Source: Frankiales bacterium
Lineage (GTDB): Bacteria; Actinomycetota; Actinomycetes; JAFAQI01
Assembly (NCBI GenBank): GCA_025980325.1
Contig: JAICXQ010000013.1
Span: 1 to 48,528 of the forward strand
Direction of reading: 5' to 3'
Length of the DNA: 48,528 bases
Program-made: the position numbers and the translations under genes
Shown: one piece after another, positions 37,810 through 46,418 of the stretch
Layout: every line of letters starts with the position of its first letter
Position numbering within the stretch: the stretch's first letter is position 1
The notes under the pieces: generated by a model
Seen by the model: the letters and a program-made list of their open reading frames with translations, nothing else
Database searches by the model: none
What the model was told of the DNA's origin: nothing

Positions 37810-38796
37810 ATGACCGCCGTGAGCCCGGGCGTCGACGCCGCTTTGTTGCGGGACGTCCGCTCGTCGCGGCGCGGCGACCGCGTCTTCTCCGGCATCACTC
37901 TGGCGTCCGGCGCGCTGGTGTTTGCGCTACTGGCAGCGATCGCCGTGTTCCTCGTCGTCAAGGCGCTGCCTGCGCTCGAGCACGACAAGTCCAGCTTCTG
38001 GACGACGAGGATCTGGGACCCCGACGGCACCGGTAAGTACGGCGTCGCCGCGCTGGTCTACGGCACGGTGCTGTCGGCCGTGCTCGCCTTGGTGATGGCC
38101 GTGCCGGTCGCACTCGGCGTCGCGCTCTACACGGTCGAGTACGCGCCGCGCCGGATCGGCACGATCCTCGGCTACCTCACCGACCTGCTCGCCGCCGTAC
38201 CCAGCGTCGTGTACGGCCTGTGGGGCCTGTTCTTCCTGTTGCCGCATCTGGTCGGGTTGCAGGAGTTCCTCAACCGGTGGCTCGGCTGGATCCCGTTGTT
38301 CGGCGGCGCGAACGGCGACGTGAACACGTTCAGCAAGTCGGTGTTCGCCGCGTCGGTGATCCTCGCCATCATGATCCTGCCGATCGTCGCCGCGATCAGC
38401 CGCGAGGTGATCCGGCAGGTCGATCCGGCGCAGAAGGAAGCCGCGCTCGCACTCGGCGCGACCCGCTGGGAGATGTTGCGGACCGCGGTGTTCCCGCCGA
38501 GCCGGCCCGGCATCGTCAGCGCGGTCATGCTCGGCCTCGGCCGTGCGCTCGGCGAGACGATCGCGGTCGCGCTCGTCATCGGCAACACCTTCGCCATCAG
38601 TGCGCACGTGCTCACTCCCGGCGGCAACACGATCGCGGCCAACATCGCGAACCGCTTCGGCGAGGCCGGCAACATCGGCGTCTCGGCGCTGATCGCGAGC
38701 GGGCTCGTGCTGTTCGTCATCACGTTGCTGGTCAACCTCATCGCGCGCTTCGTCATCTACCGGTCCGGCGTGCAGGAGAGAAGCGCCGCCGTATGA
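37810..38796 (+). CDS. pstC: Phosphate ABC transporter permease PstC
   Basis: 328 aa with six membrane helices. The ABC-permease coupling loop is EAALALGATRWEMLRTAVFPPSRPGI, and AAVPSVVYGLWGLFFLLP is a PstC signature. It forms the membrane channel with PstA. ATG 37810 follows GAGGAGAGGCGAGGCAGG, a strong ribosome-binding region. Its stop overlaps the pstA ATG as ATGA, so the two permeases are made in equal amounts. Confidence 0.95.
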   Translation: MTAVSPGVDAALLRDVRSSRRGDRVFSGITLASGALVFALLAAIAVFLVVKALPALEHDKSSFWTTRIWDPDGTGKYGVAALVYGTVLSAVLALVMAVPVALGVALYTVEYAPRRIGTILGYLTDLLAAVPSVVYGLWGLFFLLPHLVGLQEFLNRWLGWIPLFGGANGDVNTFSKSVFAASVILAIMILPIVAAISREVIRQVDPAQKEAALALGATRWEMLRTAVFPPSRPGIVSAVMLGLGRALGETIAVALVIGNTFAISAHVLTPGGNTIAANIANRFGEAGNIGVSALIASGLVLFVITLLVNLIARFVIYRSGVQERSAAV

Positions 38797-39854
38797 CCGC
38801 CGACCTGTACTCCCACAGCAGCTTGCGCTCCCGCGGGCTCACCAGCCGGACGTTGCCGCGCACCGCACTCGCCGGCGTCGCCGTCGCCGCGGTGGCGATT
38901 GCGTCGCTGCTGTTCGCGGTCACTCCCCTGCAAGGCGTCGCCGACTTCATCGTGTTCGCGACCGCGCTCGTCGTCGTCGCCGTCACCGGATTGACGCTGG
39001 CGGTCGAGGGACGCCGGCGCGCGGTCGACCGGCTCGCGACCAGCGGCGCGCTGCTCGCGCTCGTGCTGACGTTGCTGCCGCTCGGCTTCACCCTCGGTTA
39101 CACGGTCTACCGCGGCGCGAAGCGATTCAGCGCCGACTTCCTCAACCACTCGATGGCCGGCGTCGGACCGCTCGCCCCGAACGGGGGCGTCTACCACGCG
39201 ATCGTCGGCACCCTCGAACAGGTGCTACTGGCCAGCCTGATCGCCGTACCGCTCGGCCTGCTGGTCGCGATCTACGTGACCGAGTACGGGCGCAACGTCT
39301 TCGGTACGGCGATCCGTTTCCTCGTCGACGTGATGACCGGCATCCCGTCGATCGTGGCCGGGCTGTTCGTGCTCGCGTTCTGGGTGCTCGCGTTGCACAA
39401 GGGCTTCTCCGGATTCGCCGGCTCGCTCGCGCTGTCGATCCTCGAACTGCCGATCGTCGTCCGTTCGGCCGAAGAGATGATCCGGCTCGTGCCGTCCTCG
39501 CTGCGCGAGGCGTCGTACGCCCTCGGGGTGCCGAAGTGGAAGACCATCCTGCGCATCGTGTTGCCGACCGCGGCGACCGGCATCACGACCGGCGTCATGC
39601 TCGCGATCGCGCGGGTCACGGGTGAGACCGCGCCGGTGCTGCTCGTCGTCGGCAACAACAACTTCATCCACACCAACCCGTTCAACGGGCCGCAGGCGTC
39701 GCTGCCGCTGTTCGTGTTCCAGGGTGCGGGTTCGTCGAGCAAGTTCGACGTCGACCGCGCGTGGGCCGCAGCCCTTACCTTGATCCTCATCGTCGTCGTT
39801 CTGTACGTCGCCGCGCGGCTGCTGACCCGACGTAACTCGCTCGCCGGGAGGTAA
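38793..39854 (+). CDS. pstA: Phosphate ABC transporter permease PstA
   Basis: 353 aa. Two extra N-terminal helices (about 25-70) precede the usual six-helix permease core, which includes [18 protein letters not shown] and the coupling loop [23 protein letters not shown]. It pairs with PstC. ATG 38793 overlaps the pstC stop by 4 bp. The N-terminal extension makes it longer than the roughly 300-aa enterobacterial protein, as seen in other actinobacteria. Confidence 0.95.
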   Translation: MTADLYSHSSLRSRGLTSRTLPRTALAGVAVAAVAIASLLFAVTPLQGVADFIVFATALVVVAVTGLTLAVEGRRRAVDRLATSGALLALVLTLLPLGFTLGYTVYRGAKRFSADFLNHSMAGVGPLAPNGGVYHAIVGTLEQVLLASLIAVPLGLLVAIYVTEYGRNVFGTAIRFLVDVMTGIPSIVAGLFVLAFWVLALHKGFSGFAGSLALSILELPIVVRSAEEMIRLVPSSLREASYALGVPKWKTILRIVLPTAATGITTGVMLAIARVTGETAPVLLVVGNNNFIHTNPFNGPQASLPLFVFQGAGSSSKFDVDRAWAAALTLILIVVVLYVAARLLTRRNSLAGR

Positions 39855-39865
39855 CCGCACCAGCC

Positions 39866-40642
39866 ATGGCCAAGCGCATCGAAACCGTCGGACTGTCGTG
39901 CTTCTACGGCAAGACCAAGGCGGTCGACGACGTCTCGATCGCGATCGAGCCCAAGAGTGTCACGGCCTTCATCGGTCCGTCCGGCTGCGGCAAGTCGACG
40001 TTCCTGCGCGCGCTCAACCGGATGCACGAGGTCATTCCCGGTGCGCGGATCGAAGGCCAGGTGCTGCTCGACGACGAAGACATCTACGCGCCGGAGATCG
40101 ACGCGGCCGCGGTACGGCGCACGATCGGCATGGTGTTCCAGCGGCCGAACCCGTTCCCGACGATGTCCATCTACGACAACGTCGCGGCCGGGCTTCGGCT
40201 CAACGGCGTACGGCGCAGGTCCGACCTCGACTCGGCGGTCGAACGATCGCTGCGCGGCGCGAATCTGTGGGAGGAAGTGAGGTCGCGGCTGAACAAGCCG
40301 GGCGCGGGTCTGTCCGGTGGGCAGCAGCAGCGGCTGTGCATCGCGCGGGCGATCGCGGTCGAGCCGCAGGTGCTGCTGATGGACGAGCCGTGCAGCTCGC
40401 TCGATCCGATCTCGACCCTCGCGATCGAGGACCTCATCTTCGAGCTGAAGGACCGCTACACGATCGTCATCGTCACGCACAACATGCAGCAGGCCGCGCG
40501 GGTGTCCGACATCACCGCGTTCTTCACGTTGCGCGGGCCGGGCGAGCCCGGCTACCTGGTCGAGTCCGACACCACTCAGAAGATCTTCACCAACCCGAGC
40601 GAAAAGCGCACCGAGGACTACATCACCGGCCGCTTCGGCTGA
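39866..40642 (+). CDS. pstB: Phosphate ABC transporter ATPase PstB
   Basis: 258 aa. Walker A is GPSGCGKST (37-45), the Q-loop is [18 protein letters not shown], the signature is [16 protein letters not shown], Walker B is [15 protein letters not shown], and the H-loop is [14 protein letters not shown]. It powers PstCA and ends with the PstB-typical [18 protein letters not shown]. It starts 11 bp after pstA. The operon ends here; an imperfect inverted repeat follows. Confidence 0.97.
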   Translation: MAKRIETVGLSCFYGKTKAVDDVSIAIEPKSVTAFIGPSGCGKSTFLRALNRMHEVIPGARIEGQVLLDDEDIYAPEIDAAAVRRTIGMVFQRPNPFPTMSIYDNVAAGLRLNGVRRRSDLDSAVERSLRGANLWEEVRSRLNKPGAGLSGGQQQRLCIARAIAVEPQVLLMDEPCSSLDPISTLAIEDLIFELKDRYTIVIVTHNMQQAARVSDITAFFTLRGPGEPGYLVESDTTQKIFTNPSEKRTEDYITGRFG

Positions 40643-40649
40643 TCAGCCG

Positions 40650-40700
40650 GAATCCGCGAACCGCCGGGCCGGCGTGATCATGGCGTTCGCCGCGGATTTC
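40650..40700 (+). terminator. Imperfect inverted repeat after pstB
   Basis: GAATCCGCGAAC (40650-40661) pairs with GTTCGCCGCGGATTTC (40685-40700) with small bulges. The inner CGCCGG/CCGGCG can also pair. The placement 7 bp after the pstB stop suggests a transcription end for the pst operon; there is no U-tract. Confidence 0.38.
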
Positions 40701-40780
40701 GACCGTGATCCTGAAAGCCCGAACCGCATGATCGACCTGCTGGTGCGGACGAGCTTGCGGCGGTGGCGCATGCTTGTGGG

Positions 40781-41101
40781 GTGACCCGCGCGGACGAGCC
40801 CGTCCTCATCACGACCGCGCCGCAGAGCCCGGCCGAGGAGCGACGGGCGCGGGAGCGGCGTTACCTGATCACGATGGGCGTCAGGCTCGTCTGTTTCATC
40901 CTCGCGATCGTGCTGTTCGGGGTCGGGTTGCGCTGGATCGCGGCGTTCGCGGTCGCCGCCTCGCTCATCCTGCCGTGGGTCGCCGTGATCGCCGCGAACG
41001 CCGGCCCGACCCGCGGCGTCGCGAGCGAGCCATCCCTCTACCAAGGCCGCAAAGCGGCCGAACTGGAGTCGGGCCAGCGGCCGGACCCCACTCCACGTTG
41101 A
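40781..41101 (+). CDS. DUF3099-family membrane protein
   Basis: 106 aa. A charged cytoplasmic start (SPAEERRARERRYLITMGVRLVC) leads into two adjacent helices (VCFILAIVLFGVGLRWIAAFAVAASLILPWVAVIAANA), then a polar tail. This is the DUF3099 plan. GTG 40781 lies 6 nt after CATGCT, a near-match to TANNNT, so it may be leaderless. Its stop is immediately followed by the next gene's GTG. Function is unknown. Confidence 0.78.
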   Translation: MTRADEPVLITTAPQSPAEERRARERRYLITMGVRLVCFILAIVLFGVGLRWIAAFAVAASLILPWVAVIAANAGPTRGVASEPSLYQGRKAAELESGQRPDPTPR

Positions 41102-42586
41102 GTGCGACGTAATCCGTCTTCCGGCGGGCTGAGCAGGCGTCTCTCGTCGCCCTCAACCCTGGCCGTCGCGGCGGCCGCGGCCGCACTCCTCGTCGTGGTC
41201 TCGCCGCGGTACGGCTATCACCGGGACGAGTTGTACTTCCTCGCGGCCGGGCGCCACCTTGCCTGGGGTTATCCGGACCAGCCGCCGATGGCGCCGTTCT
41301 TCGCGAAGGTCATGTCGGCGATCGCGCCCGGCTCGCTCGTGTTGTTACGACTGCCGGCCGCGCTCGCGACCGGCGGGACCGTCGCGATCACCGGGCTGAT
41401 CGCGCGCGAGTTCGGCGCCGAGCGCCGGGCGCAGCTTCTCGCCGCGGTGGTCGTCGCGACCGGCGCGGTCTTCCTCGGAGCGGGTCACCTGCTCGGGACG
41501 ACGGTCTTCGACCTGCTCGCGTGGTCGATCCTGCTGCTGTTGCTCGTCCAGCTGCTCCGCACGGGCAACGACACGTTGTGGTTGCCGATCGGCGTCGTCG
41601 CCGGTCTCGGTTTGCTCGACAACACTCTGGTCGCGTTCCTGCTCGCGAGTGTCGGCGCCGGCGTCCTCGCCGCCGGCCCGCGGCGGCTGCTGCGCTCGCC
41701 GTGGCTGCTCGCCGGCGCACTCGTCGCCGCGGCGATGTGGGCGCCGTACGTCGTCTGGCAAGCCCGGCACGGCTGGCCGCAACTCGCGGAGAGTCGCGCG
41801 ATCGCGGCCGGGCAATCCGGTACGTCGCAACCACGCTGGCAGATCGTGCCGTACCAACTGCTGCTCGTCGGGCCGTGGACCGCGCCGGTGTGGATCGCCG
41901 GGCTGGTGCGGCTGTGGCGCGACCGCGCCCTGCGGTGGTGCCGCTGCCTCGGCATCGCGTACGCCGTCCTCGCGGCGATCGTCGTCACGACCGGCGGCAA
42001 GGGTTACTACCTCGCGGGGATGGTGCCGTTGCTGGCTGCTGCCGGCGCACAGCCGGCGCTCGACTGGCTGCGACGCGGGCGGCGTCACCGCGTCGCCGCG
42101 ATCGGGGCGTCGGTGCTGACGGTGCCCGCGATCGCCGTCGCGTTGCCGGTGTTGCCGCAGTCGACGTTCGCCACGTCGGGCCTCGCGGGTCTCAACTACG
42201 ACCTCGGCGAGCAGGTCGCCTGGCCGTCGTACGTCGCCCAGATCGGCGCCGCGTATCGCGCGTCGGGCGCGACCGCCGTCGTGACGAGCAACTACGGGGA
42301 GGCCGGTGCGGTCGACCATTACGGCGCACGGCACGGGCTGCCGCATGCATACAGCGGCCAGACCGGTTACTGGTACTGGGGGCCGCCGCCGGTGCACGCC
42401 GATCCGGTGCTCGCGGTCGGGTTCGATCGCGGCTTCCTCCGGACGGTGTTCCGCGACGTGCGGCAGGTCGGGCGGCTCGACAACCATCTCGGTCTCGACG
42501 ACGACGAGCAGCACGCGCCGCTGTGGCTGTGCAGCGGGTTGCGCAGCGAGTGGCGGACCGCGTGGCCGAGGTTCAAGAGCACATGA
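41102..42586 (+). CDS. GT39/ArnT-like membrane glycosyltransferase
   Basis: 494 aa. The conserved first loop GYHRDELYFLAAGRHLAWGYPDQPPMAPF places the catalytic-type Asp-Glu (D-E-L-Y) after the first membrane helix, as in PMT_2/ArnT enzymes. About ten further helices follow, then a soluble end domain (NYGEAGAVDHYG, GYWYWGPPP). Such enzymes transfer sugars from polyprenyl-phosphate carriers to lipids or wall polymers; donor and acceptor are unknown. GTG 41102 follows the DUF3099 stop directly, and the stop overlaps the phosphotransferase start as ATGA. Confidence 0.85.
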   Translation: MRRNPSSGGLSRRLSSPSTLAVAAAAAALLVVVSPRYGYHRDELYFLAAGRHLAWGYPDQPPMAPFFAKVMSAIAPGSLVLLRLPAALATGGTVAITGLIAREFGAERRAQLLAAVVVATGAVFLGAGHLLGTTVFDLLAWSILLLLLVQLLRTGNDTLWLPIGVVAGLGLLDNTLVAFLLASVGAGVLAAGPRRLLRSPWLLAGALVAAAMWAPYVVWQARHGWPQLAESRAIAAGQSGTSQPRWQIVPYQLLLVGPWTAPVWIAGLVRLWRDRALRWCRCLGIAYAVLAAIVVTTGGKGYYLAGMVPLLAAAGAQPALDWLRRGRRHRVAAIGASVLTVPAIAVALPVLPQSTFATSGLAGLNYDLGEQVAWPSYVAQIGAAYRASGATAVVTSNYGEAGAVDHYGARHGLPHAYSGQTGYWYWGPPPVHADPVLAVGFDRGFLRTVFRDVRQVGRLDNHLGLDDDEQHAPLWLCSGLRSEWRTAWPRFKST

Positions 42587-43485
42587 CGTCGATGCACGAC
42601 GACCAGCTCCACGTCGACGTCGACGTGGCGACCCGGTTGATCCGCGAGCAGTTCCCGCAGTGGGCCGCGCTCGAGGTGCGCGCGGTCGCGACCGCGGCGA
42701 CGGTCAATGCGATCTTCCGGATCGGCGACGAGCTGGCCGCGCGGTTTCCGCTGCGCGCCGCCGAGGCGAGCGACGTACGGCGGTCGTTGGAACGGGAAGC
42801 AGCGGCCGCGCGCGAGTTCGCCGCGGCGTCTCCGTTCGCCGCGCCGCAACCGGTGGCGTCGGGCGAGCCGGGCCACGGCTACCCGTTGCCGTGGAGCATC
42901 CAGACCTGGCTGCCCGGGCGCGACGCCACCGACGACGATCCGGCCGGCTCGGCTGCGTTCGCCACCGACCTCGCGCATCTCATCCGAACCCTGCGCGCGG
43001 TCGATACCGGAGGACGTCGTTTCGCCGGCGCCGGACGCGGCGGCCGGCTCACCGATCACGACGACTGGATGGCACTCTGCTTCGACAACAGCGACGGGCT
43101 CGTCGACGTGCCGCGGCTGCGAACGTTGTGGCGCGATCTGCGCACGTTGCCCGAGGTCGACGACGACGTGATGTGCCACGGAGACCTCACGCCGCCCAAC
43201 GTTCTCGTCGACGGCGGGCGCCTCGTCGGCGTCTTGGACACGGGCGGCTTCGCCGCGGCCGATCCCGCGCTCGACCTCGTCTCGGTGTGGCACCTGCTCG
43301 ACCGCGACCAGCGCGCGATCGTGCGGCAAGCGCTCGACTGCAGCGACGTGCAATGGCGACGCGGGATGGCCTGGGCGTTGCAGCAGGCGATGGGCCTGGT
43401 CTGGTACTACGAGCAGTCGAACCCGGTCATGAGCAATTGGGGAAGGCGGACGCTCGACCGGTTGCTCGACGCGACCGGCGGTTAG
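42583..43485 (+). CDS. Aminoglycoside-phosphotransferase-family kinase
   Basis: 300 aa, APH/choline-kinase fold. The catalytic loop is CHGDLTPPNVLVDGG (H-G-D-x4-N) and the metal Asp is in LVGVLDTGGFAAADPALDL. The N-lobe has VNAIFRIGDELAARFPL with the ATP-contact strand. Members phosphorylate antibiotics, choline, sugars or other small molecules. Nothing here points to drug resistance, and coupling to a glycosyltransferase gene suggests a housekeeping substrate. ATG 42583 overlaps the upstream stop by 4 bp. The 3' end overlaps the convergent methyltransferase by 4 bp. Confidence 0.86.
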   Translation: MTSMHDDQLHVDVDVATRLIREQFPQWAALEVRAVATAATVNAIFRIGDELAARFPLRAAEASDVRRSLEREAAAAREFAAASPFAAPQPVASGEPGHGYPLPWSIQTWLPGRDATDDDPAGSAAFATDLAHLIRTLRAVDTGGRRFAGAGRGGRLTDHDDWMALCFDNSDGLVDVPRLRTLWRDLRTLPEVDDDVMCHGDLTPPNVLVDGGRLVGVLDTGGFAAADPALDLVSVWHLLDRDQRAIVRQALDCSDVQWRRGMAWALQQAMGLVWYYEQSNPVMSNWGRRTLDRLLDATGG

Positions 43486-44027
43486 AACACGAACGGCACG
43501 AGCATCTTGGTCGAGCGCCGGTACGCCGGATAGCTGTCCGGGAATCGTGCCTCGAGGAACCGCTGCTCCATGACCGCGCTGTAGACGAAATAGCCGCCGA
43601 GCACCGCGACGACGACGAGCAGGTACGCGCTGACCGCGATCGCCGTCCCGATCATCGCGAGGATCAGACCCGAGTAGATCGGGTTACGGATCCAGCGGTA
43701 CGGCCCGGTGGTGACGAGGTCGGGCGACTCCTTCTCCGTCATCGGCGTGCCCCAGTTGCGGCCGAGATGAAGCCGGGCCCAGATCGCGAGTGCAAGGCCG
43801 AGGACGAACATCGCGGCGCCGATGCCGGCCAGCCACGCGTCGTGCGTCGTCTCCCGCCGAAACTCGTGAATTCGCAACAACGAGACCACGACTGCGGCGA
43901 GAACGATCCGGACGCCGATGCCACGCCGCCAGCCGCTTCGACCCGCCTTGACACCGATCGCCGCGGAGAGCCAGTAGAGCCAGAACAGCAGCCACCCGAC
44001 CCCGATCGCGACGTCGAACCCGCGCAC
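43482..44027 (-). CDS. Isoprenylcysteine carboxyl-methyltransferase-family membrane protein
   Basis: 181 aa with about five helices. The C-terminal half has the ICMT/PEMT SAM-binding layout: LVTTGPYRWIRNPIYSGLILAMIG, then VYSAVMEQRFLEARFPDSYPAYRRSTKMLVPF. Bacterial members methylate unknown, often lipid or isoprenoid, substrates. GTG 44027 begins the first helix region. It follows the Pit gene on the same strand after 22 bp and may be co-transcribed with the phosphate carrier. Confidence 0.86.
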   Translation of the reverse strand: MRGFDVAIGVGWLLFWLYWLSAAIGVKAGRSGWRRGIGVRIVLAAVVVSLLRIHEFRRETTHDAWLAGIGAAMFVLGLALAIWARLHLGRNWGTPMTEKESPDLVTTGPYRWIRNPIYSGLILAMIGTAIAVSAYLLVVVAVLGGYFVYSAVMEQRFLEARFPDSYPAYRRSTKMLVPFVF

Positions 44028-44049
44028 ACGTGGAGCGTCCCACGACGAC

Positions 44050-45048
44050 CTATCCGCCGAGCACGACCTGGCTGACGCCGTAGACGGCGGCCGCGACCAG
44101 CGCGGCCATCGGGAGGGTCAGCACCCACGCGGTGAGGATGTTGCCGGCCACGCCCCAGCGCACCGCCGACAGCTTGCGGGTCGCGCCGACCCCGAGCACC
44201 GACGACGTGATGACATGCGTCGTCGAGATCGGTGCCGCGTAGACGTACGCCGTCGTCATCAGCACGCCCGACGCGACGGCCTGCGCGGAGAACCCGGCCG
44301 CGTTGTCGAGCTTGAAGACGCGCCGCCCGAGCGTTCGCATGATCCGCCAGCCGCCGCTGTAGGTGCCGAGCGCGATCGCGAGCGCGCAGGTCAGCTTCAC
44401 CCACACGGGGACGGAGAACGTGCCGAGGTGATGCGTCGTCACCAACGCCAAGGTGATGACACCCATCGTCTTCTGCGCGTCCTGCAGCCCGTGGCCGTAC
44501 GACATCGCCGCCGACGACACCCACTGCCCGTACTTGAAGCCGCGGTTGACCCGGCGTGGATTGCCGCGCCGGAACACCCACAGCACGATGAGCATGAACA
44601 ACAACGCCAGCACGAAACCGACGAGCGGCGAGATGACCATCGGCACGATGACCTTCTTGACCACGCCGTGCCACTTGACGCTGCCGCTCGATGCGATCGC
44701 CGCGCCGATGAGGCCGCCGATCAACGCATGTGACGACGACGACGGCAGGCCGAAGTACCAGGTGACGAGGTTCCACACGATCGCGCCGACGACAGCGGCG
44801 AAGACGATCGTGAGCCCTTCGTGCGTCTTCGGTACGTCGATGATCCCCTTGCCGACCGTCGCGGCGACGCTGGTCGACACGAGCGACCCGACGAGGTTGA
44901 ACACCGCCGCGAGTCCGAGCGCCGTGCGCGGCGTCAATGCGCGCGTCGACACCGACGTCGCGATCGCGTTCGCCGCGTCGTGGAAGCCGTTCGTGTAGTC
45001 GAAGCCGAGCGCGACGACGATGAGCACGATCAGACCGAGCGTCTCCAC
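44050..45048 (-). CDS. pit: Low-affinity inorganic phosphate transporter (PiT family)
   Basis: 332 aa. The duplicated PiT signature is visible: GFDYTNGFHDAANAIATSVSTRALTP at the start and, in the second repeat, SAQAVASGVLMTTAYVYAAPISTTHVITSSVLGVGA. GLPSSSSHALIGGLIG is also family-typical. It takes up metal-phosphate complexes with protons at high phosphate. GTG 45048 lies 6 bp after the DUF47 stop, so the two form an operon, the common Pit-accessory arrangement. Confidence 0.95.
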   Translation of the reverse strand: METLGLIVLIVVALGFDYTNGFHDAANAIATSVSTRALTPRTALGLAAVFNLVGSLVSTSVAATVGKGIIDVPKTHEGLTIVFAAVVGAIVWNLVTWYFGLPSSSSHALIGGLIGAAIASSGSVKWHGVVKKVIVPMVISPLVGFVLALLFMLIVLWVFRRGNPRRVNRGFKYGQWVSSAAMSYGHGLQDAQKTMGVITLALVTTHHLGTFSVPVWVKLTCALAIALGTYSGGWRIMRTLGRRVFKLDNAAGFSAQAVASGVLMTTAYVYAAPISTTHVITSSVLGVGATRKLSAVRWGVAGNILTAWVLTLPMAALVAAAVYGVSQVVLGG

Positions 45049-45054
45049 GCCGGC

Positions 45055-45678
45055 TCAGGACTCCTTGACCGCAATGGTCTCGATGGTGTCGGCGACGTTC
45101 TCGAACGCGTCCGCCGCCGCCTCCATCTGCTCGGCGACCTCTTTGAGCTTCAACACTTCCAGCGCCTCGAACTCGCCGGCGAACAGCCGCGCGACGAAGC
45201 GCCGGTAGAGTTTGTCCGCGTCGTTCTCCAGCCGGTTGATCTCGATCCAGTAGTCCTGCAGTTTCGTCAGCGACTTCAGCCTCGGCATCGCGAGGCTGGT
45301 CAGCTCTGCGGCGCGCACGAGGATGTCGGCGAGGTCCTGGATCTCGCGCGGCAACGTGCCGAGCTGGTAGAGCACGATCAGGTCGCCGGCGGCCTCGAAG
45401 AAGTCCATGACGTCGTCGAGCCGGCTGGCCAGGCGGTAGATGTCCTCGCGGTCGATCGGCGTGACGAACGTCGAGTTGACCTCGCGCAGGATGTTGTGGG
45501 TCCGGTCGTCGCCGTGATGCTCCTGCTCGCGCAGCCGGCGGAAGAGCTGATCGCGCTCGTGCGGCTGCGCGCTGATGAGTTCGCGCAAGGTCTGCGCGCC
45601 CTCGAGCACGTTGGCCGCGGACGCGGTGAACAGGTCGTAGAAGACGGTCTCGTGTGGCGTCAGGCGCAGCCGCATCAT
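45055..45678 (-). CDS. DUF47-family PhoU-like Pit accessory protein
   Basis: 207 aa, all-helical, PhoU-related. Signatures are FYDLFTASAANVLEGAQTL, the metal-type EQEHHGDDRTHNIL, FVTPIDREDIYRLASRLDDVMDFFEAAGD, and EINRLENDADKLYRR. DUF47 proteins partner with or regulate Pit carriers. ATG 45678 and the following ATG 45675 are both possible starts. It heads the Pit operon. A TATCCT -10 (45720 to 45715) lies upstream, with PHO-box-like repeats between that element and the start. Confidence 0.92.
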   Translation of the reverse strand: MMRLRLTPHETVFYDLFTASAANVLEGAQTLRELISAQPHERDQLFRRLREQEHHGDDRTHNILREVNSTFVTPIDREDIYRLASRLDDVMDFFEAAGDLIVLYQLGTLPREIQDLADILVRAAELTSLAMPRLKSLTKLQDYWIEINRLENDADKLYRRFVARLFAGEFEALEVLKLKEVAEQMEAAADAFENVADTIETIAVKES

Positions 45679-45684
45679 GGCCCC

Positions 45685-45720
45685 GTTCGTCTGGCGTTCA
45701 CTTTCGGCGGCGCCAGGATA
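45685..45720 (-). promoter_or_regulatory. DUF47-pit promoter with a downstream PHO-box-like repeat
   Basis: Minus-strand TATCCT (45720 to 45715) is a good -10. Directly downstream, read on the plus strand, are GTTCGTCTGGC (45685-45695) and GTTCACTTTCG (45696-45706), two adjoining 11-mers like the PHO-box unit. A regulator bound there would block the promoter. Confidence 0.42.
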
Positions 45721-45758
45721 GGGGTCGACCGGCCCGGGCCGAATCGGGCGGGGCCGGA

Positions 45759-46364
45759 TCAGGCCGGTGGGGTGCCCAGGCCGAACTCGCCGAACATCAG
45801 CGCGATCAGCTCGTCGACGACGACCTCGCGGGGCACGTCGGGATGGTCGAGCCACCAGTCCCCCGCCGCCTGCACCATGCCGGCGATGCCGTGCGCCCAC
45901 ACCTGCGCGCGCGACTCGCTGATCGGCGCGAGCGCGGATTCGGCCTGCAGGCCGGCGGCCAGCTCGTCGCCGAAACGCCGAACCAGACCGAGCACCTGAC
46001 CGCGTACGTCGACGTCCTCGGCCGCGGCCCGCTCCATCAGGAATCGGTAGACCTGCGGCTGCTCCTCGACCGCGGCGAGGTAGGCGTCGACGGTCGCGCG
46101 GGTGCGCGCGGTCAGCCCGCCGCGGGTCACCAGAGCCGCGCGCAGCCGGGCGAGAAGCTGGTCGATGTGGCGGGCGGCGAGCGCGCGGTACAGCCCGCCC
46201 TTGTCGCCGAAGTGCCGGTAGAGGATGGGCTTGGTGATGCCGGCCTCGGCGGCGATGAGATTCATCGAGGCGGCCGAGCCGTCGCGCTGGACGACGCGGT
46301 CGGCGGCTTCGAGCAGTTGCTCCCGACGTTGCTCGGGGGTGGTTGCAGCGGCGACCGACTCCAC
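45759..46364 (-). CDS. TetR-family transcriptional regulator
   Basis: 201 aa. The N-terminal HTH is REQLLEAADRVVQRDGSAASMNLIAAEAGITKPILYRHFGDKGGLYRAL, textbook TetR. The C-terminal ligand domain is not assignable. GTG 46364 is preceded by GGGAGG. It is divergent from an acyl-CoA dehydrogenase across 54 bp that hold a perfect palindrome, so it probably represses that gene and itself until an acyl-CoA or similar ligand binds. Confidence 0.92.
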   Translation of the reverse strand: MESVAAATTPEQRREQLLEAADRVVQRDGSAASMNLIAAEAGITKPILYRHFGDKGGLYRALAARHIDQLLARLRAALVTRGGLTARTRATVDAYLAAVEEQPQVYRFLMERAAAEDVDVRGQVLGLVRRFGDELAAGLQAESALAPISESRAQVWAHGIAGMVQAAGDWWLDHPDVPREVVVDELIALMFGEFGLGTPPA

Positions 46365-46382
46365 GCGCGCTCACCTCCCGCC

Positions 46383-46407
46383 TTGACAGGAGGTTACCAG
46401 CGGTAAC
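46383..46407. promoter_or_regulatory. TetR operator and divergent promoter elements
   Basis: GTTACC-AGC-GGTAAC (46393-46407) is a perfect 6-3-6 palindrome. For the dehydrogenase it lies just after TTGACA (46383-46388). For the tetR gene it covers the minus-strand TAACCT (46396 to 46391), a -10-like hexamer. One bound dimer could shut both promoters. Confidence 0.6.
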
Positions 46408-46418
46408 ACCATGACGCC

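Noticed and set aside
42583-43485. Antibiotic-resistance phosphotransferase
   Set aside because: The fold fits, but the coupling to a glycosyltransferase and lack of any resistance context make drug inactivation unsupported.
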